From contig CBDBPL010000007.1 in assembly GCA_965208685.1 (NCBI GenBank), forward strand, positions 4,030,001 through 4,094,000: a DNA stretch of 64,000 bases, in the 5' to 3' direction. Both the position numbers and the translations under genes were made by a program. The first letter of the stretch is position 1. Every line of letters begins with the position of its first letter. This DNA is from JAJEFO01 sp965208685. Its GTDB lineage: Bacteria > Pseudomonadota > Alphaproteobacteria > Rhodobacterales > Rhodobacteraceae. The notes under the pieces were generated by a model, which was given only the letters and a program-made list of their open reading frames with translations, made no database searches and was not told where the DNA came from. Shown here piece after piece: positions 8,474 to 16,833 of this stretch.

Positions 8474-8811
8474 TCTCCCAGGGCGACGTGTGCTGGGCCG
8501 AGTTGCCGGAGCCAACGGGCTCGGGACCGGGGTTCCGCCGATCGGTCGTCGTTGTCCAGGGCGATGCGCTGAAACGGAGCCGACTGGGCACGGCGGTGTG
8601 CGTCCCGCTCACGAGCAATCTTCGATGGGCAGACGCGCCGGGAAACGTGTTGCTGACCGCTGCGATGACCGGCCTGCCGAAGGACTCCGTCGCGAACGCG
8701 ACGCAGATCCTCGCCCTCGACCGGTCGCTGCTCGAAGAACGCACGGGCCGGATTTCGTCGGTCAAGCTCGGCTTGCTGCTCGCTGGCATCGACACCGCCC
8801 TCGGGAGATAG
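8467..8811 (+). CDS. mazF: MazF/PemK family endoribonuclease toxin
   Basis: The product is 114 residues. The pattern GDVCWAELPEP, GPGFRRSVVVVQGDALKRS, CVPLTSNLRWADAPGNV and GLPKDSVANATQILALDR matches the MazF/PemK fold (SH3-like barrel with the conserved R-P/S-V-V strand). These toxins cut mRNA at short sequences. The usual pattern is GFRRPVVV; here a serine replaces the proline. Only a 34-codon reading frame lies directly upstream, so the cognate antitoxin appears truncated or lost. An intact toxin without antitoxin is unusual and suggests it is weak, silent or neutralised from elsewhere. Confidence 0.85.
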   Translation: MVISQGDVCWAELPEPTGSGPGFRRSVVVVQGDALKRSRLGTAVCVPLTSNLRWADAPGNVLLTAAMTGLPKDSVANATQILALDRSLLEERTGRISSVKLGLLLAGIDTALGR

Positions 8812-9003
8812 GACCGCAGGCCGCTCCGGCGCATGGCTCGTCGTGTCCCTTGCAGAGCTGTGGGGCGACAGGGCTGCAGTGCGCTTCTTGCAGCCGATGC
8901 AGGGACTCCAGGCCGGACACGGCGAAAGATCCCGGTTCCTCCGCAGACAGACAGTGCGCCGGCGGCGGAAACCCCGTAGTCTTTCCCAGGAGCGAAGACA
9001 ACG

Positions 9004-9210
9004 ATGCCGACGGAACTGCAGGAATGGGCGACGGCCTTCATGGACGCCAACCCGGAGTTCAGCAGGGACGAGTTTGCCGCCGCAATGGGTCTGCCGAAGG
9101 ATTCGACCGCCGTAGGCCGCCTGCTCGAGCAGCAGGTTGCACTCAAAGCGGAACTTCACCGACCGCGACGACGGTTTCGGCCATGCGTGACTGGGGTTTC
9201 GGCCGGATTC
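9004..9210 (+). pseudogene. AbiEi-type antitoxin, N-terminal fragment
   Basis: The first 60 codons (ELQEWATAFMDANPEFSRDE, FAAAMGLPKDSTAVGRLLEQ) match the winged-helix N-terminus of type IV AbiEi-like antitoxins, which repress their operon and counter a nucleotidyltransferase toxin. A ribosome site (ccaggagcg) precedes the ATG. The similarity fades after about 9190. The same frame stays open to 10056, but the remainder has no recognisable domain and looks like a read-through into unrelated DNA. A nucleotidyltransferase gene lies 1.3 kb away on the opposite strand. Confidence 0.6.
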
Positions 9211-9440
9211 AGGCTGTCACGCTTATGTAAGCGTCGCGGTCCGGGTCCATCCCGAGCAGCTCGAACGCCCTTTCCTGCAGCTCGGTCGGCTCGGAGGCCA
9301 GCAGGAACCGGCTGTCGGGCCGTCCGGGAAGCGAGGCGTGGACCTGGTCCGCGATCCGCGTCCGCCTGCGGGCAGCGAACGGAGTCTCATTCGGAGCGCA
9401 TGCAACGAGCGGGTAATCGTGCAGAGCAGAGAGTGAGATT
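9209..9440 (-). pseudogene. C-terminal fragment of an unidentified repeated protein
   Basis: Minus-strand codons read RRTRIADQVHASLPGRPDSR and FLLASEPTELQERAFELLGM, ending DPDRDAYISVTA at a stop at 9209. The same LPG-PD-F-L-PTELQ-RAF-LL-DP pattern recurs in the chimeric ORF at 55075-55254, and DNA for the TRIA-QVH part recurs near 15134-15175. It looks like the tail of a mobile-element protein, but I do not recognise the family. The upstream half is not intact. Confidence 0.45.
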
Positions 9441-10529
9441 CGTGGAACGCGATGGTCGGCGGCCGGCCGTTCCCCACCGGATTCCAGGTGGCAACGACCG
9501 TGCGCGCCCTGGTCATGAAACACGGTATCGGCACGGGGTCCGGGCGGGTCCGGGAGGTCGATGCAAGTTCCTGGGAGCCGGGCGGGCCGCCGGGCGGCTG
9601 GACGCGAGGGCCGCGGAGCGGCTCGAAGTGTCCCGCATGGCAGTCCATGGCTGGGCTCGGACGAACACGCTGATCGCGTGGAAGACCACGAAGCGGGGAT
9701 TGCGCATTCCGGCAGGGCAGATTCCAGTCCGCATGAAAGACTGCGGTTTCACGGCGCTCCATGTGGCACTCGAATTCGTCACGGCCTTTGTCGGGACGGC
9801 AGCAAGGGATCGGTTCACCCGACGCCAGATGTCCGAGGTGGCGCCGAAGGATATCACGGCGCGGATCCGTGCACTCGTTTCGATGCGAGGGGACGCGACA
9901 TTGACACTCCCGGACCTGCGCGGGGACGTCCGCACCCGGATCGGCGCGTCGACCGACACGGTCAAGCCAGGAACCACGCTGCATGCCGCGCGTTCGCGAA
10001 GTCCGTCCATGCGGATCATGACGATGTCGATGGCATCGTCCACGCATCCCGCCTGAACGTGGCCAGCGTCCATGCCGTGGTCGGTCGTGCCATGGAAAAG
10101 CTCGCATCGCCGGGATCCGGTTCGCCATTGGAGCATCCGGAACTGCCGGACATCCTGACACGCCAAGGAATCAGGCTCGTCGCCCAGGGGATCCGTTCGG
10201 ACGAATTCCGGTCCGATCGGCCTGTCTGCCGAATGGAGGCGGGAGCGCCAGTCCAGGTCAGGCAAGACGATGCCTGACCTTCTCGAGGGACCGGGGCGAA
10301 CCGCGAAATGCTGGCGCGGACCAGGCGGCCGTAATGGGCCAGCGTGGCGCGATCGGCTGTAGAAGGCCCCGCGTCGCGTGGACGCCAATGTGTTGAAGAG
10401 ATTCTCCGCACAGGCGGGGATGGCAGCAAACGGAATCAAGAGAAGTCTGAAACCAGGAACCCCGGTCGCCGCATCAGGCGCGCCCCTGCGCCGCCCAGGC
10501 CAGGCGTGGGGTTGCCTGCGCTCCTGCGT
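9441..10529. other. About 1.1 kb without a supportable gene
   Basis: Several long frames are open on both strands, as expected at this GC content, but none shows a recognisable domain, a ribosome site with a sensible start, or hydrophobic or coiled-coil structure. I regard it as decayed accessory DNA. Confidence 0.5.
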
Positions 10530-11624
10530 TCACGTGTCGAACGGGCTCGGAGGTCTGGCCGGGTCGGGAAGGGCAAATGGATCCGCGCCCCGTGATTCGC
10601 CGCCGGATCCGGTCTGCAGATCCGGTCCGGGAACCGCCTCGCGCAGCTCCCTTGGCAGCTTTCCCAGGAAGTCCCCGTCGAAGGGAAGGTGCGGAAGGCG
10701 CTCGAGGACCAGCCTCGTCACGGCGTGGCCCTGAGACGCGTCCCTGGCCTTCTTGAAAGGCTGGCGGTCTTCCCGTCGCGACATCCAGAGCTTGTGCAGC
10801 GCCCAGAAGCGAGGGTCGGGACAGCGCATCGGCACGGGGAATCCCCGATCGTCCAGGACCATGGCGTCCACGGCGGGCGCGTTGACCAGCCATTGGAGGC
10901 CGGCGATCGGGGCCGGGGCCACGTCCCCCTCCTCGATCGGATTCTCGCCAGGCCGCTTCTTCCACGCAGGGTTCGGCTGCGGGCGCACGAACTCGATCAT
11001 GTAGCCCGCGTCGTTCGTCAGCCGGAAGTCGCCCGCGCGCCTGGGGCGGAAGGTCCTGTCCACCTTCGCCTGGACCAGGCGGGCCAGCCCGGTCGGATCG
11101 CCGTCTTCCATGACGAACTTCAGCCTGTTGCGGTCGTCGACCGGGAAGTCCATGTCCTCCGTCGCCGTGGCGTCCGCGCCGAATGTCACGCCGGTCATGT
11201 CCTCGTAGGCGTACAGGGCGTTTGTGCCGACGACGCGAAGCCCGGTCCGCTTCCCGTGGGCGTCAAGGGCGCGCAGGGTCTTCGCGGCCGTCTCCGGCAG
11301 CCGTCCGGCCCTCAGGGCGCGCAGGATGGCAGCCTGCCTGCCGATCTCGTCGCCGAGGCTCTTCAGCCGGTTCGCGTTGTCCTCCTTGCCCTGCCTGAAA
11401 GCCGCGAACACGATTTCCGTCTCTCCGGAACGGGGTCCGAGCGACTTCACCGTCCGCCCCTTCCTGAGGCACAGGTATTGCTTGTGTCCCCTTCTTTCCC
11501 AGTGCATGGACCCGAGGAAGCTGTGCCGCCGCACCTTGTCGGCCTCGCGCCAGGCTTCCCAGATCTGCGCCATGTTGATCCGCTCCTTGACGGTTCGCAT
11601 GTCCAAGTCGTTGAATTCCATCAT
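10530..11624 (-). CDS. GSU2403-family nucleotidyltransferase-fold protein
   Basis: The product is about 364 residues, full length for the GSU2403/NTP_transf_8 group. Conserved pieces are GHKQYLCLRKGRTVKSLGPR near the N-terminus and LRVVGTNALYAYEDMTGVTF with ATEDMDFPVDDR in the middle, which carries the nucleotidyltransferase acidic pair (E-D-M-D-F). QAKVDRTFRPRR and LWMSRREDRQPFKKARDASQ follow, the latter with the terminal K-RD pattern typical of AbiEii-like toxins. Such proteins can act as tRNA-nucleotidylating toxins of type IV systems. The partner is not adjacent; a truncated AbiEi-like antitoxin lies 1.3 kb away. The start region holds an inverted repeat that is a likely operator. Confidence 0.78.
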   Translation of the reverse strand: MMEFNDLDMRTVKERINMAQIWEAWREADKVRRHSFLGSMHWERRGHKQYLCLRKGRTVKSLGPRSGETEIVFAAFRQGKEDNANRLKSLGDEIGRQAAILRALRAGRLPETAAKTLRALDAHGKRTGLRVVGTNALYAYEDMTGVTFGADATATEDMDFPVDDRNRLKFVMEDGDPTGLARLVQAKVDRTFRPRRAGDFRLTNDAGYMIEFVRPQPNPAWKKRPGENPIEEGDVAPAPIAGLQWLVNAPAVDAMVLDDRGFPVPMRCPDPRFWALHKLWMSRREDRQPFKKARDASQGHAVTRLVLERLPHLPFDGDFLGKLPRELREAVPGPDLQTGSGGESRGADPFALPDPARPPSPFDT

Positions 11625-11625
11625 T

Positions 11626-11665
11626 TTTGTAAGCGCCCCGGTGATCTTGCAATTGTTCTTACAAA
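11626..11665. promoter_or_regulatory. Inverted repeat tttgtaag-N24-cttacaaa before the nucleotidyltransferase
   Basis: Two perfect 8-base arms (11626-11633 and 11658-11665) sit immediately upstream of the start codon at 11624 in A/T-rich DNA. The inner arm touches the start, where a repressor would block translation initiation or RNA polymerase. It is the natural binding site for an AbiEi-like autorepressor (inference). Confidence 0.55.
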
Positions 11666-11787
11666 TTCTATGAAATTCAAAGTACTATGTTAATGACAGC
11701 GAACCGCCCGTCCATCCCGGGCACGGCGGCGATTCCGCGACACGGCGGAAAAGATCGCTGTGGAGCCAGACTCTTGAATTCACGTGA

Positions 11788-11828
11788 TTTTGTAATGAAA
11801 GCCGCGGTCCTGAATTCCCGATTACAAA
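11788..11828. promoter_or_regulatory. Second inverted repeat tttgtaat-N25-attacaaa
   Basis: This repeats the arm sequence and spacing of the site at 11626-11665 with one base changed in each arm. Flanking bases also match on the minus strand (acaaaa...gaattcaa), so the whole 5' region of the nucleotidyltransferase gene appears to have been duplicated and its coding part lost. Confidence 0.5.
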
Positions 11829-12436
11829 GCAAAATGATTTCAATGTCTTGGACTGAGGAAAACATTGGGGGCCGGGCCATCGAATACCGGTGATCCCAAG
11901 GCTCCTGCCATGGTTGATTTCGAAAGGCCCAGGACCCCGCGACACGAGGCCCTCAGGTTCGGCAATTCCTTGCGTTCACACGAAGGCGTTCGTCGATGAA
12001 CGTGGGCGCGCGAACGCGCGCACCGGCTGATCCTCCACGGCGCCTGGGTGTCGGCCCGGCGTGAGAATCTCATGATGCTCCAGGATCTCGTTGACACGGA
12101 ACTGGCGCGGCTTCTCGATCAGGGCCAGCGTGCAAGTCGCCACAAGGCGTTGCAGAAGGACATCCTCAGTCAGGCGTGACCTCCCTGCCCTTCGCGACGC
12201 CTGCACTCCGGTCCAGGCATCGAAAACACCACGAAGGAGCGGGCCGTTCCGGTCACCTGCCTTCCGGCCTTTCCCGCCGCATGACGGCCGCAGCGCCAGC
12301 GTCCTCGGCGATCCGGATGGCAGGCCTCCAGTCGGCAGTAAGCGGTTAAATCACGACGTTTTGCCCGCGCCTTGATTTTGTCCGCCCTCGCGCGAGAGCA
12401 TCTTCCGGTCCATTCACCCTGACCGGAGGTGTCTTC
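11829..12436. other. About 600 bases without a supportable gene
   Basis: Minus-strand codons near 12060-12180 read SRLTEDVLLQRLVATCTLAL then EKPRQFRVNEILEHHEIL, which looks protein-like, but the frame has no family I recognise and no good start. Nothing else is visible. Confidence 0.35.
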
Positions 12437-12835
12437 ATGACAGACGATACGCCGACGATGGCTGTTGACGGCTTCACCCGGAAGCTCTGGAGCGAGGCCG
12501 ATCGCCTGGCCCTTGTCGCGGAGTTCGAGCGCTGGGGCGGCACGCAGGTCAGCTTCTGCGAAGCCAAGGGGGTGTCGACCAAGACTTTCCGGAGCTAGCG
12601 TCGCAGGTACGATTCCGCCGCCGCGGCGACCGCGGGCAGGCCCCCCGCCAGGGAGAGCGCGCGGCCTCTCCGGCAGCGCGGCAGGCCGCGCAGGGCGGGG
12701 CGCAGGCCAGCACGGAGGTTGGCGCGCGGGACGGAGCGGAGGTCGCCATGCCACACGGCGGCAATGGGCTCCGGCTCCGCAAGTTCCTCGCGCCTGGCGC
12801 GTTGAGGATCCTCAACATCGCGGCATGTTCGGATA
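12437..12835 (+). pseudogene. IS66-family orfA (tnpA) remnant with amber codon
   Basis: The ATG at 12437 follows a good ribosome site (ccggaggtg). The first 53 codons (RKLWSEADRLALVAEFERWG, VSFCEAKGVSTKTFRS) match the helix-turn-helix protein OrfA of IS66 elements. A TAG then stands where family members have the W of a YRWRRRY-like motif, and RRRYDSA follows directly, so a W-to-amber change ended the gene. The tail (NGLRLRKFLAPGALRILN) survives in another frame near 12760-12820, showing an additional frameshift. The tnpB and tnpC genes are absent. Confidence 0.65.
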
Positions 12836-13032
12836 GTCCAAAAGCGAAGGGGAGGGCGCGTTCCCCCACAATCAAGTCAGACCAGCTCAGGAACAGGAAC
12901 GAGCAGGTCGACGGCGATCGATTGCATCAAGATCCTCTGGGACTTTCGGAACCGTTGTCGGGATGGACCCAGTCGCATGCGGCCGTGCAGAATGGAAATC
13001 AGCTGGCGAGATTTCGCCGCCCTGCTTGGCGT

Positions 13033-13046
13033 ATCTCAATTGAGAT
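13033..13046. promoter_or_regulatory. 14-bp perfect palindrome, probable antitoxin operator
   Basis: The palindrome atctcaattgagat lies 31 bases before the RelB/DinJ-like start codon. RelB/DinJ antitoxins are ribbon-helix-helix proteins that bind such palindromes to repress their own operon, so this is the likely operator. Confidence 0.7.
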
Positions 13047-13077
13047 GCATATCGTTGGCAAACAGGGAGGACATTCC

Positions 13078-13377
13078 ATGCCGGCCCGGACCTCAATGCT
13101 CCATGTCCGCGTAGACGATGAACTGAAGGCGAAGGCGGCCGACACGCTGGCGGGCGTTGGCCTGACGCTCTCGGACGCCGTGCGCATCCTTCTGACCCGT
13201 GTTGCCTCGGAGGGCGGTTTGCCGGCGGGCCTCACCGCCGATCCTGAAGCCCATGATGCGTGGTTCCACGCCAAGGTACGGGAAGCGCTGGACGACTCGC
13301 GGCCCGCGGTTCCGCATGAACGAGTGATCACCGACACACAGGCGCTGATCCACGGAAAGCGCCGGGCGCGATCTTGA
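13078..13377 (+). CDS. RelB/DinJ family antitoxin
   Basis: The product is 99 residues. The N-terminal ribbon-helix-helix (SMLHVRVDDELKAKAADTLA, VGLTLSDAVRILLTRVASEG) is the DNA-binding and dimerising unit of RelB/DinJ antitoxins. The rest (GLPAGL, DAWFHAKVREALDD, PAVPHERVI) is the usual toxin-binding tail. The ATG follows a cagggagg ribosome site. A perfect palindrome upstream suggests autoregulation. The adjacent toxin gene carries an in-frame stop, so this antitoxin is apparently orphaned while still intact. Confidence 0.85.
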   Translation: MPARTSMLHVRVDDELKAKAADTLAGVGLTLSDAVRILLTRVASEGGLPAGLTADPEAHDAWFHAKVREALDDSRPAVPHERVITDTQALIHGKRRARS

Positions 13378-13645
13378 TTGGAAGGCCACGGCGGCCGCCG
13401 ATCTCATGGCGATCGTCGACTAGGTTTCGGACGCCAATCCCGACGCCGTCGAAGCCTTGAAAGAAGACATCGAGGCCAAGGTGTCGCGCTTGCAGGAGAA
13501 CCCGAGACTCTGTCGGATCGGCCGCGTGGCCGGCACGCGAGAGATGGTCGTGAATTCGAGCTACATTGTCGTTTGCACCGATGACCCTGACACTGTAACC
13601 ATGCATCGGGTACTGCACGCCGCACAGCAGTGGCCCCGGACATGA
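13370..13645 (+). pseudogene. ParE/RelE-family toxin with in-frame amber codon
   Basis: The frame reads DLDWKATAAADLMAIVD, then TAG, then VSDANPDAVEALKEDIEAKV followed by RIGRVAGTREMVVNSSYIVV and RVLHAAQQWPRT. This is the ParE/RelE toxin fold. The stop replaces the tyrosine normally found in the VDYISD helix. No clear start codon precedes the frame. Both faults mean the toxin cannot be made unless the stop is a sequencing error. It overlaps the end of the antitoxin gene, the usual order for this type II pair. Confidence 0.75.
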
Positions 13646-13727
13646 CGATGGTCAGGCACGCCTCCATGGGCAAGGCGGCCCACATTCCGCTCGAGACGAT
13701 GGAACGATCCTGCGAGGAGAGTGCCGC

Positions 13728-13930
13728 TCACGCGTGTCCGATGTCTGTCAGCTCCACACGGCCCCCGTTCGAGAATTCGGCGAGCAGGTCGCCTCCCATG
13801 GCCTCAACCGCCTCTCGAAGGGCGGACACCAACGTGTCGTTGCGTCTCTCGAAGCGCGAGACGCCCTCCTGTCCGATGCCAAGCTCGGCGGCAAGCTCGG
13901 GACCAAGTTCCAGTCCTGGCATCCCGGGCT
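13728..13930 (-). pseudogene. XRE/HigA-type antitoxin, C-terminal fragment
   Basis: Codons ending at 13728 read AELGIGQEGVSRFERRNDTL, VSALREAVEAMGGDLLAEFS, NGGRVEL. This is the recognition helix and C-terminal part of HigA-type antitoxins (family pattern: LGIGQ-VSRLE-R-D-LLSTLR-Y-EAMGG-L). The N-terminal part of the domain is missing and the upstream codons of the same frame have no similarity. No HigB toxin is adjacent. Confidence 0.6.
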
Positions 13931-14119
13931 CTTCGACACGCCAAACACGGATCGAGAGATTGAACGGGTGGCCGCCTGACCCCACGGATCTTGGTGGTTC
14001 CCTTCTTGACCCCCTTTGTGCGTACTGGGCCAAACTGGCTGGGTAGATGGGGACCTTGCGGTGCCCCGCAAGTTGCAATTCGGGAACCTGTCGCATATAT
14101 CGAACATGGGAAGGGAGCT

Positions 14120-14758
14120 TCACATTACTGACGAAACCCATCGCCGCATCTTGGACTGGTGGTCCCTAAAAGTGAAAATGCTTTCGACGGTTGACAGGAT
14201 CATCCTGCCTATGTTGGGCGTCGGTTCCATCATGGCCGGCGTAGCAACATACATGCTTGTTTTCTGATAACTGACCTTTTGCCGGTTGACGACCGTCCCG
14301 ACCACAAGCCCGACCAAGCTACCCAGGAACAGGTACCCGTAAAGCGCCTGCAGCGCCGACACCAGCCGGTACCCGTCCCTCGGCACGAAATCCCCGTATC
14401 CGAGCGTCGTGAATGTCACGATACTGAAGTACAGGCCGTCCACCAGATCCGGCTGAACCACCTTCCCCACCGCTGTGGAGACCAGGCCGACCTTGCTGTA
14501 AATGAGCCCATGGCAGATGATGCTCACGAGGACCGCGAGGACCACCAAGCCAACCAACTGACCGCGGTGGACACCCTCTGGCCGCAGCAGCAGCGCCGTC
14601 CCGTACACGACCAACACCACGAATGCTGAACCCTGCGAAAGCAACACAAGCCAGGATTCCGTCGTCGGATTCGCGAGAATCGCTACGATGACCGACAGAC
14701 ACAAGGCGTACCAGTAATACCACCTCGCCAACCGGACGATCCATCGCGATATCTTCAT
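14120..14758 (-). CDS. Potassium channel family protein (Ion_trans_2)
   Basis: The product is 212 residues. Hydrophobic segments lie at about 14-30, 36-58 and 66-88. A pore loop with the selectivity filter TFTTLGYGD (residues 115-123) and a final membrane helix (about 133-157) follow. The filter matches K+-selective channels. With four membrane helices it is larger than a simple two-helix KcsA-like subunit, and it has no RCK nucleotide-binding domain, only a 55-residue cytoplasmic tail. Four subunits would form the pore. It stands alone among toxin-antitoxin remnants; no regulator is linked. Confidence 0.85.
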   Translation of the reverse strand: MKISRWIVRLARWYYWYALCLSVIVAILANPTTESWLVLLSQGSAFVVLVVYGTALLLRPEGVHRGQLVGLVVLAVLVSIICHGLIYSKVGLVSTAVGKVVQPDLVDGLYFSIVTFTTLGYGDFVPRDGYRLVSALQALYGYLFLGSLVGLVVGTVVNRQKVSYQKTSMYVATPAMMEPTPNIGRMILSTVESIFTFRDHQSKMRRWVSSVM

Positions 14759-15662
14759 ATGCCTGCTTCCTGTCCTTCAAGGAGTGCCACCCAGACAGGG
14801 CATCCGATCCGAGGCAAGGGCGGGCCTGGAGGATTCCTCGGATCAGTCCGGTCCGGACCCACCACGGTCCCGGTCTTCTCGATGCGGTAAGTCATGTTGA
14901 TCCTGTCAGAAGCCCGTACAACAGGATTCCTGACACGATCAACCCCCAGAACTCGATGCATAGTCGGATGCTGCTTGTGTTCCGCACGATCCGTTCCAGG
15001 CTCGTCCAGGCTCGTCGCACACGCCGTCAATGCCGCCGCCGTGCGGGCCTGCTGTTCCGCTGCTGCCTCCAGCGCCCGAACGAAGGAACCACCAAAACCT
15101 GCGGGGTCAACTGACGTGAGCGCGGTCCGGGGAACGCCGGCGTGTGGACCTGGGCTGCGATCCGCGTCCGCCTGCCGACATCGAGCAGAAACGTGTCCAG
15201 GGTCGGGTTGCCGCGGACTCCGAAGGGGGTGCAGTTGTCCGCAGCACTGTCAAGAACGAGGAGTTGTCCACGTCGGCAGAAAGGACGCCTTGAGCGCCGC
15301 CGCAGCTGTCGGCGGCGGCGTTTCCAAACTGCGGACCAGGCACTTGTCAACTTCGGCGGACGTGAAAACGAGACGGGCCTGGATGTCACGGTGTCCTGAA
15401 ACGCGAAAGCCGGTCCATCCACGATTTCGGTCGCAAGGAAGGGCAGGCAAGAGTGCGGCCTTGCCCGCGCGCGCAAAGTGGCAACAGTGCTGAAACATGA
15501 ACCTCGATGAGGCCGGCCTCGAGTGTCGTCTCCTCGAAGCGGCCAGGCATCTCGACACGCGTGAAGCGCAGGCCGAGTGTCTGACCGCTGCTCTGGAGCG
15601 TCTTTCCGTCGTCCTGAACTGGCGGGAGCCGGACATTGAAGGCCGGCCTGAAGCGTTCAGCA
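14759..15662. other. About 900 bases of decayed DNA
   Basis: No gene is supportable. Bases 15134-15175 are clearly similar to 9335-9372 (minus-strand codons RRTRIA-QVH), marking another piece of the unidentified repeated protein whose tail lies at 9209. Everything else appears featureless. Confidence 0.45.
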
Positions 15663-16031
15663 TCAACTGACAAGGTCGACGTCGTAGGCCGCAAGCCTGT
15701 GGTCCGAACTCGCCAGGCGCAGACCCTCGCGGCGCGCCTGCGCGACCAGCATGCGGTCGAACGGGTCGGCGTGGTGAAGCGGTAGTGCCGCCGCCGCCTC
15801 GGCATGGGCCCAGGAAATTGGCAGCGGGCGACAGCCCGCGTCGACAGCGATGTCGAAGAGATCGCCGGGAACGTCGAGCTTGCCGATCGCGCGCTTGATC
15901 CCGACTTCCCACACGCTGGCCGCCGAAAGATAGATCTCTCCCTCAGAGATCGCCTTTTCCTGGGCCCCGGTCAGACGGGGATCGTTCAACAACGCCCAGA
16001 GCAGGACATGGGTGTCGAGAAGGAGCCGCAC
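15663..16031 (-). CDS. vapC: PIN-domain ribonuclease toxin (VapC family)
   Basis: The product is 122 residues. The PIN-domain acidic residues are present: D6 in LLLDTHVLL, E42 in SVWEVGIK, the D89/D92 pair in HHADPFDRMLVAQA and D110 in ASSDHRLAAYDV. VapC toxins cleave tRNA or rRNA. The start is GTG, placed directly after the TAG of the upstream antitoxin with no gap, so expression is coupled. The set of catalytic residues suggests the toxin is active. Confidence 0.9.
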   Translation of the reverse strand: MRLLLDTHVLLWALLNDPRLTGAQEKAISEGEIYLSAASVWEVGIKRAIGKLDVPGDLFDIAVDAGCRPLPISWAHAEAAAALPLHHADPFDRMLVAQARREGLRLASSDHRLAAYDVDLVS

Positions 16032-16271
16032 CTAGCTTCTGGCGCTCCGCTCGAACATCCCGGCAATCTCGTCATCGCCCTCGAACATGTCGACCGGCAA
16101 GGTGAAGGCGCCTTCCATTGCGCCGATCAGCGGCCGTCCGGCAGGACGGTCGGCGCCAACGATCCGGGCCACGGGACGACCATAGCGTGTCAGCTCGATC
16201 GCTTCACCTGCCTCGGCCCGGCGGATCAGCTCTGCGAACTGGGCCTTGGCTTCGGCAACAGCCATCTGCAT
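16032..16271 (-). CDS. Phd/YefM family antitoxin
   Basis: The product is about 79 residues. The core MAVAEAKAQFAELIRRAEAG, EAIELTRYGRPVARIV is the Phd/YefM DNA-binding fold; the tail (LPVDMFEGDDEIAGMFE) would wrap the PIN toxin. I chose the ATG at 16271, which sits behind a ggagg ribosome site, over earlier in-frame ATG codons at 16283 and 16373. The stop touches the toxin's GTG. An inverted repeat just upstream is the likely operator. Confidence 0.87.
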   Translation of the reverse strand: MQMAVAEAKAQFAELIRRAEAGEAIELTRYGRPVARIVGADRPAGRPLIGAMEGAFTLPVDMFEGDDEIAGMFERSARS

Positions 16272-16290
16272 CCCATCCTCCATTTCCAAT

Positions 16291-16308
16291 TGACCAACAT
16301 GTAGGTCA
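16291..16308. promoter_or_regulatory. Inverted repeat tgacc-N8-ggtca, probable Phd operator
   Basis: Five-base arms flank an eight-base centre that itself contains the palindrome acatgt, about 20 bases upstream of the antitoxin start. Phd/YefM repressors bind short palindromes of this kind. Confidence 0.5.
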
Positions 16309-16442
16309 TGATTATGCGTGATGCAAGAGACCCGGTCAGCCTTCCTGTGCGGCAACGGGACCCTGGACTGCAATGATCCGTGCGCGGCAGCACGTCGCGG
16401 ATTCGCTCGTCAAGAACGGACCCTGTCGGGGAGGACAGCATC

Positions 16443-16760
16443 ATGAAGCATGACGCGGTGGTGCGCGCACGCATCGACAGGGCCACGAAGCAAAGGGCGA
16501 CGGCGGCGCTGGCCGCGACGGGACTCTCGGTTTCCGACGCGATCCTGCTGCTGATGCGGCGGATCGCGGAAGGGCGGCGCCTGCCGTTCGACGTGAAGGT
16601 GCCGAATGCGGCCACGATCGAGGCAATGGAGGAACTGGCGGCCGGCAAGGGGCAGCCTTTCGAGACCACCGGGGACCTGCTTGCGGACCTCGGCGTACAA
16701 GGAAGGGCCGGATCGCGGTGTCCGGCCGCGAGGGTCAGGCCTGGACGACGTCAGGCTTGA
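16443..16760 (+). CDS. RelB/DinJ-like antitoxin, orphan, with altered C-terminus
   Basis: The first 85 residues (DAVVRARIDRATKQRATAAL, TGLSVSDAILLLMRRIAEGR, then TTGDLLADLG) match RelB/DinJ antitoxins from ribbon-helix-helix to the usual end. The normal stop after DLG- is missing and an extra 20 arginine-rich residues follow, which suggests a late frameshift. No YafQ/RelE toxin follows; the next genes are on the other strand. The start ATG at 16443 follows ggggagg. It could still cross-neutralise or cross-regulate (inference). Confidence 0.72.
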   Translation: MKHDAVVRARIDRATKQRATAALAATGLSVSDAILLLMRRIAEGRRLPFDVKVPNAATIEAMEELAAGKGQPFETTGDLLADLGVQGRAGSRCPAARVRPGRRQA

Positions 16761-16833
16761 GGTCGTCCTGGAAGTCGTCGGGCACCTGCTGCCGCGACCG
16801 ACGTCACGCGTGCACCGAGCCGGCACCGGCGCT

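Noticed and set aside
9211..10056. Long continuation of the AbiEi-like frame
   Set aside because: After about 9200 the codons have no similarity to AbiEi and conflict with a better minus-strand match at 9209-9440.
12170..12754. 194-codon minus-strand frame over the IS66 remnant
   Set aside because: The plus strand carries the recognisable IS66 OrfA; the minus frame is low-complexity and lacks a domain.
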